From positions 1 to 6,442 of the forward strand of contig JAZUNZ010000009.1 of NCBI GenBank assembly GCA_045604405.1: a DNA stretch of 6,442 bases, read 5' to 3'. Made by a program: the position numbers and the translations under genes. This stretch comes from UMGS1649 sp045604405. Its GTDB lineage: Bacteria; Bacillota; Clostridia; TANB77; CAG-465. Below the pieces are notes generated by a model. It saw only the letters and a list, made by a program, of their open reading frames with translations. It did not search any database and had not been told where the DNA came from. This document shows, in pieces, positions 1 to 6,430 of this stretch (the stretch's first letter is position 1; each line of letters begins with the position of its first letter).

Positions 1-942
1 AGGGAAAATGTAGATGTAGTTGCAATAAACGACCCATTCATAGATTTGGAATATATGAGATACATGTTGCAATATGACACAATTCATGGAAAATTAAATG
101 CTGAAATTGAAGTTGCCGAAGATGGATTAATAATAAACGGAAAGAAAGTTTTTGTATATAACTCAAAAGAACCATCTGAAATTCCATGGAAAGAAGCAGG
201 AGCTGAGTATATTGTAGAGTCTTCAGGAGCATTTACTTTAACAGAACAAGCTCGTGCACACATGACAGGTGGGGCTAAAAAAGTTGTTATTTCTGCACCA
301 TCTAAGGATGCGCCTATGTTTGTAATGGGTGTAAATAATAACACGTATACAAAAGATATGGATATAGTATCTAATGCATCTTGTACAACAAACTGTTTAG
401 CACCTCTTGCTAAAGTAGTTAATGATGCATTTGGAATTGAAGAAGGATTAATGACTACTGTTCACTCAGTAACAGCTACTCAAAAAACAGTTGATGGACC
501 ATCTAAAAAAGATTGGAGAGGTGGACGTGCTGCAACATACAACATTATACCATCATCAACAGGAGCAGCTAAAGCTGTAGGTAAAGTTATACCAGACCTA
601 AATGGTAAACTTACTGGTATGTCATTTAGAGTACCAACATTAGATGTATCTGTAGTAGACTTAACTTGTACATTAGAAAAACCTGCAAAATATGATGATA
701 TAGTTCAAGCTGTAAAAGAAGCTTGCCAAGGAGAACTTAAAGGAATTATGGATTATACAGAAGATGCAGTTGTGTCTTCAGATTTCATACATGATCCACA
801 TACAAGCATATTTGATGTAAAAGCAGGTATTGCTCTAACAGACAATTTTGTAAAACTTGTTGCTTGGTACGATAACGAGTGGGGGTATTCAAATAAAGTA
901 TTAGATCTTGTATCACATATGTACGAAGTAGATAATAAATAG
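1..942 (+). CDS. gap: Glyceraldehyde-3-phosphate dehydrogenase, NAD-dependent, N-terminus cut by window edge
   Basis: Cytosolic GAPDH oxidises and phosphorylates glyceraldehyde-3-phosphate to 1,3-bisphosphoglycerate, reducing NAD+. The frame is open from base 1, so the ATG at 46 is internal. By comparison with the family, about 22-24 residues are missing, including the first Rossmann glycine motif; 313 residues are visible. The visible part starts with the end of the NAD fold, where VAINDP contains the Asp that favours NAD over NADP. The catalytic Cys is fragment residue 128 in NASCTTNC (codon 382-384). The base His is residue 155 in TVHSVTATQ, with the family's usual 27-residue spacing. WRGGR, SFRVPT and YDNEWGYSNKV follow, and the C-terminus is complete. 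Stretches such as NDPFIDLEYM, SAPSKDAPMFVMGVN and TATQKTVDGPSKKDWRGGR match the eukaryotic/E. coli GapA type rather than the typical clostridial GapC. pgk follows after 27 nt. Function is certain; the lineage assignment is from memory of family sequences. Confidence 0.97.
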   Translation, partial: RENVDVVAINDPFIDLEYMRYMLQYDTIHGKLNAEIEVAEDGLIINGKKVFVYNSKEPSEIPWKEAGAEYIVESSGAFTLTEQARAHMTGGAKKVVISAPSKDAPMFVMGVNNNTYTKDMDIVSNASCTTNCLAPLAKVVNDAFGIEEGLMTTVHSVTATQKTVDGPSKKDWRGGRAATYNIIPSSTGAAKAVGKVIPDLNGKLTGMSFRVPTLDVSVVDLTCTLEKPAKYDDIVQAVKEACQGELKGIMDYTEDAVVSSDFIHDPHTSIFDVKAGIALTDNFVKLVAWYDNEWGYSNKVLDLVSHMYEVDNK

Positions 943-969
943 GTTAAGAAATACTAAAGGGAGAATAGT

Positions 970-2148
970 ATGAATAAAAAAAGTGTAGAAGATATTAATG
1001 TGGAAAATAAAAAGGTTTTAGTAAGATGTGATTTTAATGTACCTTTGGATTTAGAGACTAAAACTACAATTACTAATGATAAAAGAATTAGAGAGTCAAT
1101 GAAAACAATAAATTATTTAATAGAGCATGGTGCAAAAGTAATCCTTTGCTCACATATAGGTAAAACTAAAGAAAAACTTAGTTTAAAACCGGTAGCAAAA
1201 AGACTTTCAGAATTCTTAGGAAAAGAAGTGCCGCTACTTGAAGAAATAATAGGAGATGGTGTAAAAGCTGTCATAGACAACATGAATCCGGGAGATGTTG
1301 TGTTGTTAGATAATGTAAGAAAGTTTGAATCAGAGGAAGCAAATGATGAAAACTTTGCCAAAGAACTTGCTTCTCTTGCAGAAATATATGTAAATGACGC
1401 ATTTGGAACAGCACATAGAGCACATGCATCGACTGAAGGTGTGGCAAAATACTTGCCAGCTGTTTGTGGCTTCTTAATTGAAAAAGAACTAAAAGCGTTA
1501 GGTGATGCTATAGACAGTCCTAAACGTCCACTTGTAGCGATAATTGGTGGAGCGAAAGTATCTAGTAAGATAGCTGTACTTTTAAATCTTATGAATAAAG
1601 TAGATACTATCTTAATTGGTGGTGGAATGACATATACCTTTGTAAAGGCAATGGGAGGAAACATAGGTAATTCTATACTTGAAGCGGACAAACTGGATGT
1701 GGCGCGCGAAATAATAAAAAAAGCAGAAGAAATGAATGTAAGATTGTTACTTCCAATAGATACTGTGGCAGGAAAAGAGTTTAAGGAAGATACAGAAAGT
1801 ATTGTTGTTGAAACAAATAATATACCAGATGGCTATGAGGGATTAGATATTGGTCCTAAGACTACCAATCTATATACTGATATTATAAAGGAAGCGGGTA
1901 CAGTTATATGGAATGGACCTGTAGGCGTATTTGAGTTTGAAAAATTTGCAATAGGCACAAATGCCATAGCAAAAGCAATGGCCGAATCAAATGCTATAAC
2001 TGTTATAGGTGGTGGCGACAGCGCTTCTGCGGTGGCAAAAGCTGGACTTGAGGATAAGATGACTCATGTATCAACAGGCGGTGGAGCGTCATTAGAATTT
2101 ATGGAGGGAAAACGACTTCCAGGAATAGTTGCATTAAACGAAAAATAA
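970..2148 (+). CDS. pgk: Phosphoglycerate kinase
   Basis: This enzyme transfers the acyl phosphate of 1,3-bisphosphoglycerate to ADP, giving ATP and 3-phosphoglycerate in the cytosol. At 392 residues it is a normal full-length bacterial PGK. The N-terminal substrate domain shows RCDFNVP (Asp21, Asn23), Arg39, SHIGK (His62), NVR (Arg117) and GTAHRAHAS (Arg150), which together form the basic patch for 3-phosphoglycerate. Position 65 is Lys where many PGKs have Arg (HLGRP); as far as I recall Lys is common here in clostridial enzymes. The C-terminal nucleotide domain shows GGAKVSSKI (Lys196, Lys200), LIGGGM, WNGPVGVFEFE (Glu322), GGGDSASAV (Asp350) and STGGGASLEF. The start is set by AAGGGAG (957-963), 6 nt before the ATG. 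The stop codon overlaps the ribosome site of the next gene, so translation is probably coupled. Confidence 0.98.
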   Translation: MNKKSVEDINVENKKVLVRCDFNVPLDLETKTTITNDKRIRESMKTINYLIEHGAKVILCSHIGKTKEKLSLKPVAKRLSEFLGKEVPLLEEIIGDGVKAVIDNMNPGDVVLLDNVRKFESEEANDENFAKELASLAEIYVNDAFGTAHRAHASTEGVAKYLPAVCGFLIEKELKALGDAIDSPKRPLVAIIGGAKVSSKIAVLLNLMNKVDTILIGGGMTYTFVKAMGGNIGNSILEADKLDVAREIIKKAEEMNVRLLLPIDTVAGKEFKEDTESIVVETNNIPDGYEGLDIGPKTTNLYTDIIKEAGTVIWNGPVGVFEFEKFAIGTNAIAKAMAESNAITVIGGGDSASAVAKAGLEDKMTHVSTGGGASLEFMEGKRLPGIVALNEK

Positions 2149-2159
2149 GGGGAAAATTT

Positions 2160-2624
2160 ATGTTAAAAAACAAACCTATATATATTTTTGCAGTAATACT
2201 TATAGCAATACTAACTATTGCTATAAGTGTTGTTGTGTCTCAATACAACAAGAATAGGCCTATAGTTCCAGATAAGGGCATAGAAGTTGTGTCTTCAAAC
2301 GATATGTTGAAAATTAAAATCGCATATGAAGAAAATGGCAAAAAACAAGATTTTTTAGCATGTTGCGAAGAAATAGAGTTGGCGGTTGCAAACAAACTTT
2401 TAGATGGAACGGTTACTAATGATGCAGAACTAGCACAAGCAATAGTCAAAATAAACAGTGTACTTAAATCTTCAGATTGGTCATATTTAGGAATAAAAGT
2501 ACCTACATACTGGATGGGTGATTGGAAATTAGATTCTAAAGGTGCAGTTATATTTACATTCCAAGATATCAATATGAAACCAGCGTGGGCTCAAGATGAA
2601 GATGTAAAAATGTACATAAAATAG
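2160..2624 (+). CDS. Unknown protein with one N-terminal membrane anchor, inside the glycolytic operon
   Basis: I do not recognise this 154-residue protein. Its N-terminus (MLKNK) is positively charged and is followed by one hydrophobic segment at about residues 7-26. Lys31 and Arg33 follow the membrane segment. No lipobox Cys and no convincing signal-peptidase site is visible, so it is probably an uncleaved anchor with residues 30-154 outside the cell, although the flanking charges make the topology uncertain. The soluble part is mixed in charge, has a Cys pair at 68-69, a probable helix at about 70-103, and four Trp (107, 118, 122, 143) in a C-terminal part that looks beta-rich. None of this is a known catalytic motif. 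AAGGGG (2147-2152) lies 7 nt before the ATG and overlaps the pgk stop; its own stop overlaps the tpiA ribosome site. Base and codon use resemble the neighbours. The intact frame, good ribosome site and tight packing argue that it is a real, expressed gene. Confidence 0.88.
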   Translation: MLKNKPIYIFAVILIAILTIAISVVVSQYNKNRPIVPDKGIEVVSSNDMLKIKIAYEENGKKQDFLACCEEIELAVANKLLDGTVTNDAELAQAIVKINSVLKSSDWSYLGIKVPTYWMGDWKLDSKGAVIFTFQDINMKPAWAQDEDVKMYIK

Positions 2625-2627
2625 GAG
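2622..2627 (+). promoter_or_regulatory. Ribosome binding site that fixes the tpiA start
   Basis: TAGGAG overlaps the TAG stop (2622-2624) of the upstream gene. A possible TTG start at 2628 touches this site with no spacing. The ATG at 2634 has a 6-nt spacing and gives a normal TIM N-terminus (MRKKIVIGNWKMN). The start is therefore 2634, not 2628. Confidence 0.85.
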
Positions 2628-2633
2628 TTGTTT

Positions 2634-3386
2634 ATGAGGAAAAAAATAGTTATTGGAAATTGGAAAATGAATATGACTCGTAAAGAGACACAAGGTTTGC
2701 TTACAGTTGTTAAAGAAAGTATAAAGGCAAATAATGTAGACGTTGCTTTTGCGGTTCCATATACCTCAATGGATATGGCCTCAAGGGTTCTAGAGAGTAG
2801 CAGGATAATGTTAGGTGGTCAAAATGTGCATCAAGAGCCAAGAGGAGCATATACAGGAGAAATAAGTATAGAGATGTTACAGGATTTAGGTGTAAAATGC
2901 TGCATTGTAGGTCATAGTGAAAGAAGAAAATATTTCCTAGAAACGGATGAAATAGTTAACAAGAAAGTTAAAAATTTACTTGAAGCTAATATTATGCCTA
3001 TTGTATGTGTTGGAGAAACATTAGAAGAAAGACAAAATGGAATACATCTAGACCTGATACGTACTCAAGTTAAAAAAGCCTTAGCGGATGTTGATTCTAT
3101 GAAGGTAGAGGAAGTAATAATTGCATATGAACCATTATGGGCAATAGGAACAGGCGTTACCGCGTCAAGTGCAGAAGCAGAAGAGGTATGCTCATTTATT
3201 AGATACATAGTAGCTGAGACATATGGTGTAAGTATTTCAGAAAAAATTAGGATATTATATGGTGGTAGCGTAAATGAAACTAATGCTAAAGAACTTTTTA
3301 ACATGGATAACATAGATGGCGCACTAGTTGGTGGTGCAAGCTTGAAACCAACATTTGTGGAAATAATAAACGCAGCAAACAGTTAA
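2634..3386 (+). CDS. tpiA: Triosephosphate isomerase
   Basis: This enzyme interconverts dihydroxyacetone phosphate and glyceraldehyde-3-phosphate, feeding the second triose into the pathway encoded here; it acts as a cytosolic dimer. With the ATG at 2634 it is 250 residues, the usual TIM length. All catalytic features of the TIM barrel are in place: Lys11 in NWKMN, the electrophile His94 in IVGHSERR, and the base Glu166 in AYEPLWAIGTG. The flexible lid, loop 6, follows at about 167-177 (PLWAIGTGVTA). The phosphate-binding loops are LYGGSV (209-213) and DGALVGGASL (228-237). QNVHQEPRGAYTGEIS (63-78) carries Gln66 where many bacterial enzymes have an aromatic residue, which is unlikely to matter. 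The TAA stop is part of the TAAGGAG ribosome site of gpmI, and only 9 nt separate the two genes, so coupling is likely. Confidence 0.98.
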   Translation: MRKKIVIGNWKMNMTRKETQGLLTVVKESIKANNVDVAFAVPYTSMDMASRVLESSRIMLGGQNVHQEPRGAYTGEISIEMLQDLGVKCCIVGHSERRKYFLETDEIVNKKVKNLLEANIMPIVCVGETLEERQNGIHLDLIRTQVKKALADVDSMKVEEVIIAYEPLWAIGTGVTASSAEAEEVCSFIRYIVAETYGVSISEKIRILYGGSVNETNAKELFNMDNIDGALVGGASLKPTFVEIINAANS

Positions 3387-3395
3387 GGAGATTAT

Positions 3396-4946
3396 ATGAA
3401 AGATAAACAATATATGTTGATGATATTAGATGGAGTTGGCTTAAATGACGATGAAACGGGTAATGCTTTTAAACTTGCAAGTACTCCAAATATAGATAGA
3501 CTAATTGCAAGATACCCAAATGCATATTTAAAGACAAGCGGTCTAAGCGTAGGGCTTCCGGAAGGTCAAATGGGAAATTCAGAAGTGGGACACACAACAA
3601 TTGGTTCCGGTAGGGTTGTATACCAAGACCTAACAATGATTAGTGAAAAAATAAAAAGCGGCGAATTCTTTAAAAACAAAGTTTTATTAGATACAGCAGA
3701 ACACGTAAAAAGGAATAATAGCAAATTACATATATTTGGACTTTTGTCTGATGGAGGAGTACATAGCCATATTGAGCATATATATGCACTACTTGAACTA
3801 GCTAAGCAAGAAGGAATAAGTGAAGTATATATTCATGCATTTATGGATGGAAGGGATACACCTCCAACAGCCGGAGTAGATTATATACGTAGTTTAGAAA
3901 ATAAGTGTAAAGAAATAGGAGTAGGAAAAATATCTACAATAACAGGTAGATTCTATGCAATGGATAGAGATAAACGTTGGGATAGAGTACAAGCTGCATA
4001 TGAAGCTATGACATTAGGGGTTGGCAAACACTTTAAAACAGCGGAAAGAGCAGTGGAAAATTCGTATGAATGCCAAGAATTTGATGAGTTTATAAAACCA
4101 ATTGTAATTGTTGACGATGAAGAACAACCAATAGGTTTAGTTGAATCTAAAGACGCTGTTATATTTGCAAACTATAGGCCAGACAGAGCTCGTGAAATAT
4201 CTCATGTATTCACAGATAATGCCTTTACAGATTTTGTAAGAAAATCTGGCAAGCTTTCGTCACTTAGATATGTTTCATTAACAGAATACGATGAAACATT
4301 AGAAAATGTAAAAGTTGTGTACAAAAAAGAAGAAATAAAAGAAACATTAGGTGAATTCTTATCTAAAAGGGGATATACTCAGCTTAGAATTGCAGAAACA
4401 GAAAAATATGCACATGTTACATTTTTCTTTAATGGAGGAGAAGAAAAAGCAGCTAATGGAGAAACAAGAATACTTGTGCCATCACCACATGTAGCAACTT
4501 ATGATTTAAAACCAGAGATGTCAGCTTATGAAGTGACAGATAAGTTAATAGAGGCCATAGATTCTAAAGAGCATGATGTTATTATTATAAATTATGCAAA
4601 TGGAGATATGGTAGGCCATACAGGCAATCTAGAAGCAGCAATACTTGCTGTTGAAGCATTAGACAAATGTGTGGGTCGTGTAATAGATAAACTTGTATCA
4701 GTTGGCGGAGAAGCAATAATTATAGCGGATCATGGTAATTGTGAACAGATGATAGATACAAATACAGGTGAAGTTATAACATCGCATTCAACATTTGACG
4801 TTCCAGTTATAGTAGTATCAGACAGAGTAAAAGCTATTGAACCTGGCGCATTATCTGATGTAGCACCAACATTAATAGATCTTATGGGATTAAATAAACC
4901 AAAAGAGATGACAGGAAGTTCAATTATTAAAATAGAAAAGGAGTAG
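3396..4946 (+). CDS. gpmI: 2,3-bisphosphoglycerate-independent phosphoglycerate mutase
   Basis: This cytosolic, Mn-dependent enzyme of the alkaline phosphatase superfamily converts 3- to 2-phosphoglycerate through a phosphoserine intermediate. The 516 residues are normal for the family. In the phosphatase domain, metal ligand Asp12 (ILDGVG) and the nucleophile Ser62 (GNSEVGH) are present. In the inserted transferase domain, His123 (GGVHSH), Arg153-Asp154 (MDGRDTPP), Arg185 and Arg191 (GRFYAMDRDKRWDR), and Arg261 and Arg264 (NYRPDRARE) bind substrate. Back in the phosphatase domain come Lys337 (EKYAHVTFFFNGG), Asp404 and His408 (NGDMVGHTGN), Asp445-His446 (IADHGN) and His464 (SHSTFDVP). Numbering follows the Geobacillus stearothermophilus enzyme to within two residues. 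His365 in PSPHVATYDL replaces a Lys that is nearly always present in this motif; it is not one of the listed catalytic residues. AAGGAG (3385-3390) is 5 nt before the ATG. Confidence 0.98.
   Translation: MKDKQYMLMILDGVGLNDDETGNAFKLASTPNIDRLIARYPNAYLKTSGLSVGLPEGQMGNSEVGHTTIGSGRVVYQDLTMISEKIKSGEFFKNKVLLDTAEHVKRNNSKLHIFGLLSDGGVHSHIEHIYALLELAKQEGISEVYIHAFMDGRDTPPTAGVDYIRSLENKCKEIGVGKISTITGRFYAMDRDKRWDRVQAAYEAMTLGVGKHFKTAERAVENSYECQEFDEFIKPIVIVDDEEQPIGLVESKDAVIFANYRPDRAREISHVFTDNAFTDFVRKSGKLSSLRYVSLTEYDETLENVKVVYKKEEIKETLGEFLSKRGYTQLRIAETEKYAHVTFFFNGGEEKAANGETRILVPSPHVATYDLKPEMSAYEVTDKLIEAIDSKEHDVIIINYANGDMVGHTGNLEAAILAVEALDKCVGRVIDKLVSVGGEAIIIADHGNCEQMIDTNTGEVITSHSTFDVPVIVVSDRVKAIEPGALSDVAPTLIDLMGLNKPKEMTGSSIIKIEKE
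4938..4943 (+). promoter_or_regulatory. Ribosome binding site that fixes the eno start
   Basis: AAGGAG ends directly before the gpmI stop codon (4944-4946). It is 8 nt from the ATG at 4952 and 14 nt from a second in-frame ATG at 4958. The spacing favours 4952. The site lies within the last codons of gpmI, so translation of gpmI must clear it. Confidence 0.75.
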
Positions 4947-4951
4947 TTATT

Positions 4952-6259
4952 ATGGAAATGAATATAAAGAGCGTACATGCAAGAGAAGTTATGGACTCAA
5001 GAGGTAACCCTACTGTAGAAGTAGAAGTAACACTTGAAAATGGAGTGATAGAAAGAGCAATAGTACCATCTGGGGCGTCTACTGGAGCTTTTGAAGCAGT
5101 AGAATTAAGGGATGGAGATAAATCTAGATACTTAGGAAAAGGTGTTTTAAAAGCTGTTTCAAATGTAAATGATATAATTGCACCAAAACTTGTTGGACTA
5201 GATGCAACAGAACAAGAAAAAATAGATAATTTAATGATAGAACTTGATGGTACACATAATAAAGGGAATCTTGGAGCAAATGCAATACTTGGCGTGTCTA
5301 TGGCGGTGATGAGAGCTGCAGCCAAAGCTCAAAGTGTAAGTATTCACACATATATAGGAGATGGAGAAGGAGAAACACTTCCTGTTCCTATGATGAATAT
5401 ATTAAATGGTGGAAAGCATGCAGATAACAGTGTAAACATACAAGAATTTATGGTAATGCCTGTAGGAGCGCCAAACTTTAGAGAGGCATTAAGAATGTGT
5501 GCAGAAGTATTCCATAATTTAAAAGCAGTGCTTAAAGAAAAAGGATATAGTACAGCAGTAGGAGATGAAGGTGGCTTTGCGCCTAACCTAAAACGTGATG
5601 AAGAAGCTTTACAGTACATCGTTGAAGCTGTTAAAAAAGCTGGATATGTACCAGGAAAAGACTTCAAAATTGCAATAGATGCGGCAGCAACTGAAATGTA
5701 CGAAGAAGCTAAGAAAAAAGGTGAAGATGGCAAGTATTATTTCTGGAAAACAGGCAAGCTTTTCACAGTAGAAGAAATGATTAATTTCTGGGAAGAAATG
5801 GCAAGCAAATATCCAATAATATCTTTAGAAGATGGTCTTGCTGAAGAAGATTGGGAAGGTTGGAAACAACTTACACAAAGACTTGGAAAGAAAATACAAC
5901 TTGTAGGTGATGATTTATTTGTAACAAATGTAGAAAGATTGGGAAAAGGAATTGAACTTAAAGTTGCAAACTCAATTTTAATAAAAGTTAACCAAATAGG
6001 AACAGTAACTGAGACATTAGCTGCTATAAAACTTGCAAATGAAAATGGTATGACAGCAGTTGTATCTCATCGTTCCGGTGAAACTGAAGATACAACAATA
6101 GCAGATTTAGTAGTAGCACTTAATGCAGGACAGATAAAAACAGGTGCACCATCTAGAACAGATAGAGTATGTAAATATAACCAACTTCTAAGAATAGAGG
6201 AAGAACTAGGAGATAGGGCAAAATATCTTGGTGAAGAGGCATTCTTTAATTTAAAATAA
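4952..6259 (+). CDS. eno: Enolase (phosphopyruvate hydratase)
   Basis: Enolase dehydrates 2-phosphoglycerate to phosphoenolpyruvate with two Mg ions; besides glycolysis it can be part of RNA-degradation complexes and can appear on the cell surface in Gram-positives. The 435 residues are full length. The N-terminal capping domain shows HAREVMDSRGNPTVEVEV and the mobile loop SGASTGAFEAVELRDGD (40-56), with Ser43 able to bind metal. In the barrel, His156 (GGKHADN), Glu165 and the proton donor Glu206 (VGDEGGFAPNL) are seen, followed by metal ligands Asp243 (AIDAAATE), Glu293 (SLEDGL) and Asp320 (VGDDLFVTN). The catalytic base Lys345 lies in ILIKVNQIGT; SHRSGETED (372-380) and Lys396 (KTGAPSRTDR) complete the site. 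RTDRVCKYN differs slightly from the usual RTERVAKYN. It is the last gene of the operon, and a terminator-like hairpin begins 13 nt after its stop. Confidence 0.98.
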   Translation: MEMNIKSVHAREVMDSRGNPTVEVEVTLENGVIERAIVPSGASTGAFEAVELRDGDKSRYLGKGVLKAVSNVNDIIAPKLVGLDATEQEKIDNLMIELDGTHNKGNLGANAILGVSMAVMRAAAKAQSVSIHTYIGDGEGETLPVPMMNILNGGKHADNSVNIQEFMVMPVGAPNFREALRMCAEVFHNLKAVLKEKGYSTAVGDEGGFAPNLKRDEEALQYIVEAVKKAGYVPGKDFKIAIDAAATEMYEEAKKKGEDGKYYFWKTGKLFTVEEMINFWEEMASKYPIISLEDGLAEEDWEGWKQLTQRLGKKIQLVGDDLFVTNVERLGKGIELKVANSILIKVNQIGTVTETLAAIKLANENGMTAVVSHRSGETEDTTIADLVVALNAGQIKTGAPSRTDRVCKYNQLLRIEEELGDRAKYLGEEAFFNLK

Positions 6260-6272
6260 AAAATAATAGAAG

Positions 6273-6299
6273 ACAGGCGGCAAATTATTTGTCGCCTGT
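6273..6299 (+). terminator. Probable operon terminator hairpin after eno
   Basis: ACAGGCGGCAAAT (6273-6285) pairs with ATTTGTCGCCTGT (6287-6299), with one G-U wobble. The innermost A-T pairs cannot close over the single central base, leaving a stem of about 10 bp. The outer GC-rich part is stable, but only TTATAAT follows instead of a T-run, so termination on the + strand may be leaky. The A-rich DNA before the stem (6253-6268) would give a U-rich tail on the - strand, so the hairpin may also act in that direction. Confidence 0.7.
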
Positions 6300-6318
6300 T
6301 ATAATGAAATATAATCTT

Positions 6319-6331
6319 CCGGCTTTGCCGG
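6319..6331. repeat. Short GC hairpin CCGGC-TTT-GCCGG
   Basis: A perfect 5-bp all-GC inverted repeat with a 3-nt loop stands out in AT-rich intergenic DNA, 20 nt after the operon terminator. No T-run follows (GTAGTAG), so it is not a good terminator. Small stable hairpins of this kind occur near the ends of IS200/IS605-type elements and in REP-like repeats. The sequence supports the hairpin but not a specific role. Confidence 0.45.
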
Positions 6332-6360
6332 TAGTAGAGTAGGCTTAAGCTTTGTAGTAT

Positions 6361-6427
6361 AAAAACTCCTTTCGTGATATAATATCAAGCATTCCGACAT
6401 GCAGATATAAAAACGAAAGGAGTTTTT
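6361..6427 (+). promoter_or_regulatory. 15-bp inverted repeat that hides the ribosome site of the next gene
   Basis: The left arm AAAAACTCCTTTCGT (6361-6375) is the exact reverse complement of the right arm ACGAAAGGAGTTTTT (6413-6427). Two more outer pairs are possible (6360 with 6428 as wobble, 6359 with 6429). The 37-nt loop (6376-6412) contains a smaller hairpin, GCAT-tccgac-ATGC (6389-6402). The right arm includes AAAGGAG (6416-6422), 8 nt before the ATG at 6431, so RNA containing both arms would mask the ribosome site. The right arm also ends in T5, so weak terminator activity is an alternative or added role. Confidence 0.65.
6375..6383 (+). promoter_or_regulatory. Extended -10 promoter (TGATATAAT) for the gene at 6431
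   Basis: TATAAT (6378-6383) is preceded by TG with one base between, a perfect extended -10 element. No good -35 is present: TAGTAT lies at the 17-nt spacing and TTGTAG at 20 nt. Extended -10 promoters can work without one. The expected start is near 6390, past the left arm of the surrounding inverted repeat, so this transcript would carry an unmasked ribosome site with a leader of about 40 nt. Confidence 0.5.
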
Positions 6428-6430
6428 GTT

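Larger units (their letters stand above)
1..6299 (+). other. Lower-glycolysis operon gap-pgk-orf-tpiA-gpmI-eno (5' end outside window)
   Basis: Six genes lie on one strand with gaps of 27, 11, 9, 9 and 5 nt and no internal terminator or clear internal promoter seen. Stop codons overlap the next ribosome site at pgk/orf, orf/tpiA and tpiA/gpmI, and abut it at gpmI/eno. The order matches the glycolytic operon known from many Firmicutes, apart from the extra membrane protein. The promoter, and any CggR-like repressor gene, would lie upstream of base 1 and cannot be judged here. Confidence 0.9.

Noticed and set aside
46..942. ATG at 46 as the start of the GAPDH gene
   Set aside because: The same frame is open to base 1 and encodes conserved GAPDH sequence (DVVAINDPFIDLE), so 46 is an internal Met and the gene begins upstream of the window.
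1162..1164. Lys65 instead of Arg in the HLGRP motif of PGK as a functional defect
   Set aside because: The charge is kept, and as I recall clostridial PGKs often carry HLGK here, so this is family variation.
1113..1691. 192-codon open frame on the minus strand inside pgk
   Set aside because: It lies fully antisense to conserved pgk codons, has no recognisable domain, and its Ser/Pro-rich composition is typical of a shadow frame. The other minus-strand frames are rejected on the same grounds.
2628..2636. TTG at 2628 as the tpiA start
   Set aside because: It directly abuts the TAGGAG ribosome site with no spacing. The ATG at 2634 has a normal spacing and gives the usual TIM N-terminus.
6343..6350. 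GCTTAAGC palindrome as an operator or attachment site
   Set aside because: An 8-bp palindrome alone is too short to support a site, and no second copy or known motif is visible.
6361..6427. The 15-bp inverted repeat as a plain intrinsic terminator of the glycolytic operon
   Set aside because: The loop is 37 nt, it contains an extended -10 element, and the right arm is a well-spaced ribosome site for an ATG. A regulatory leader explains more of what is seen, though partial terminator activity remains possible.
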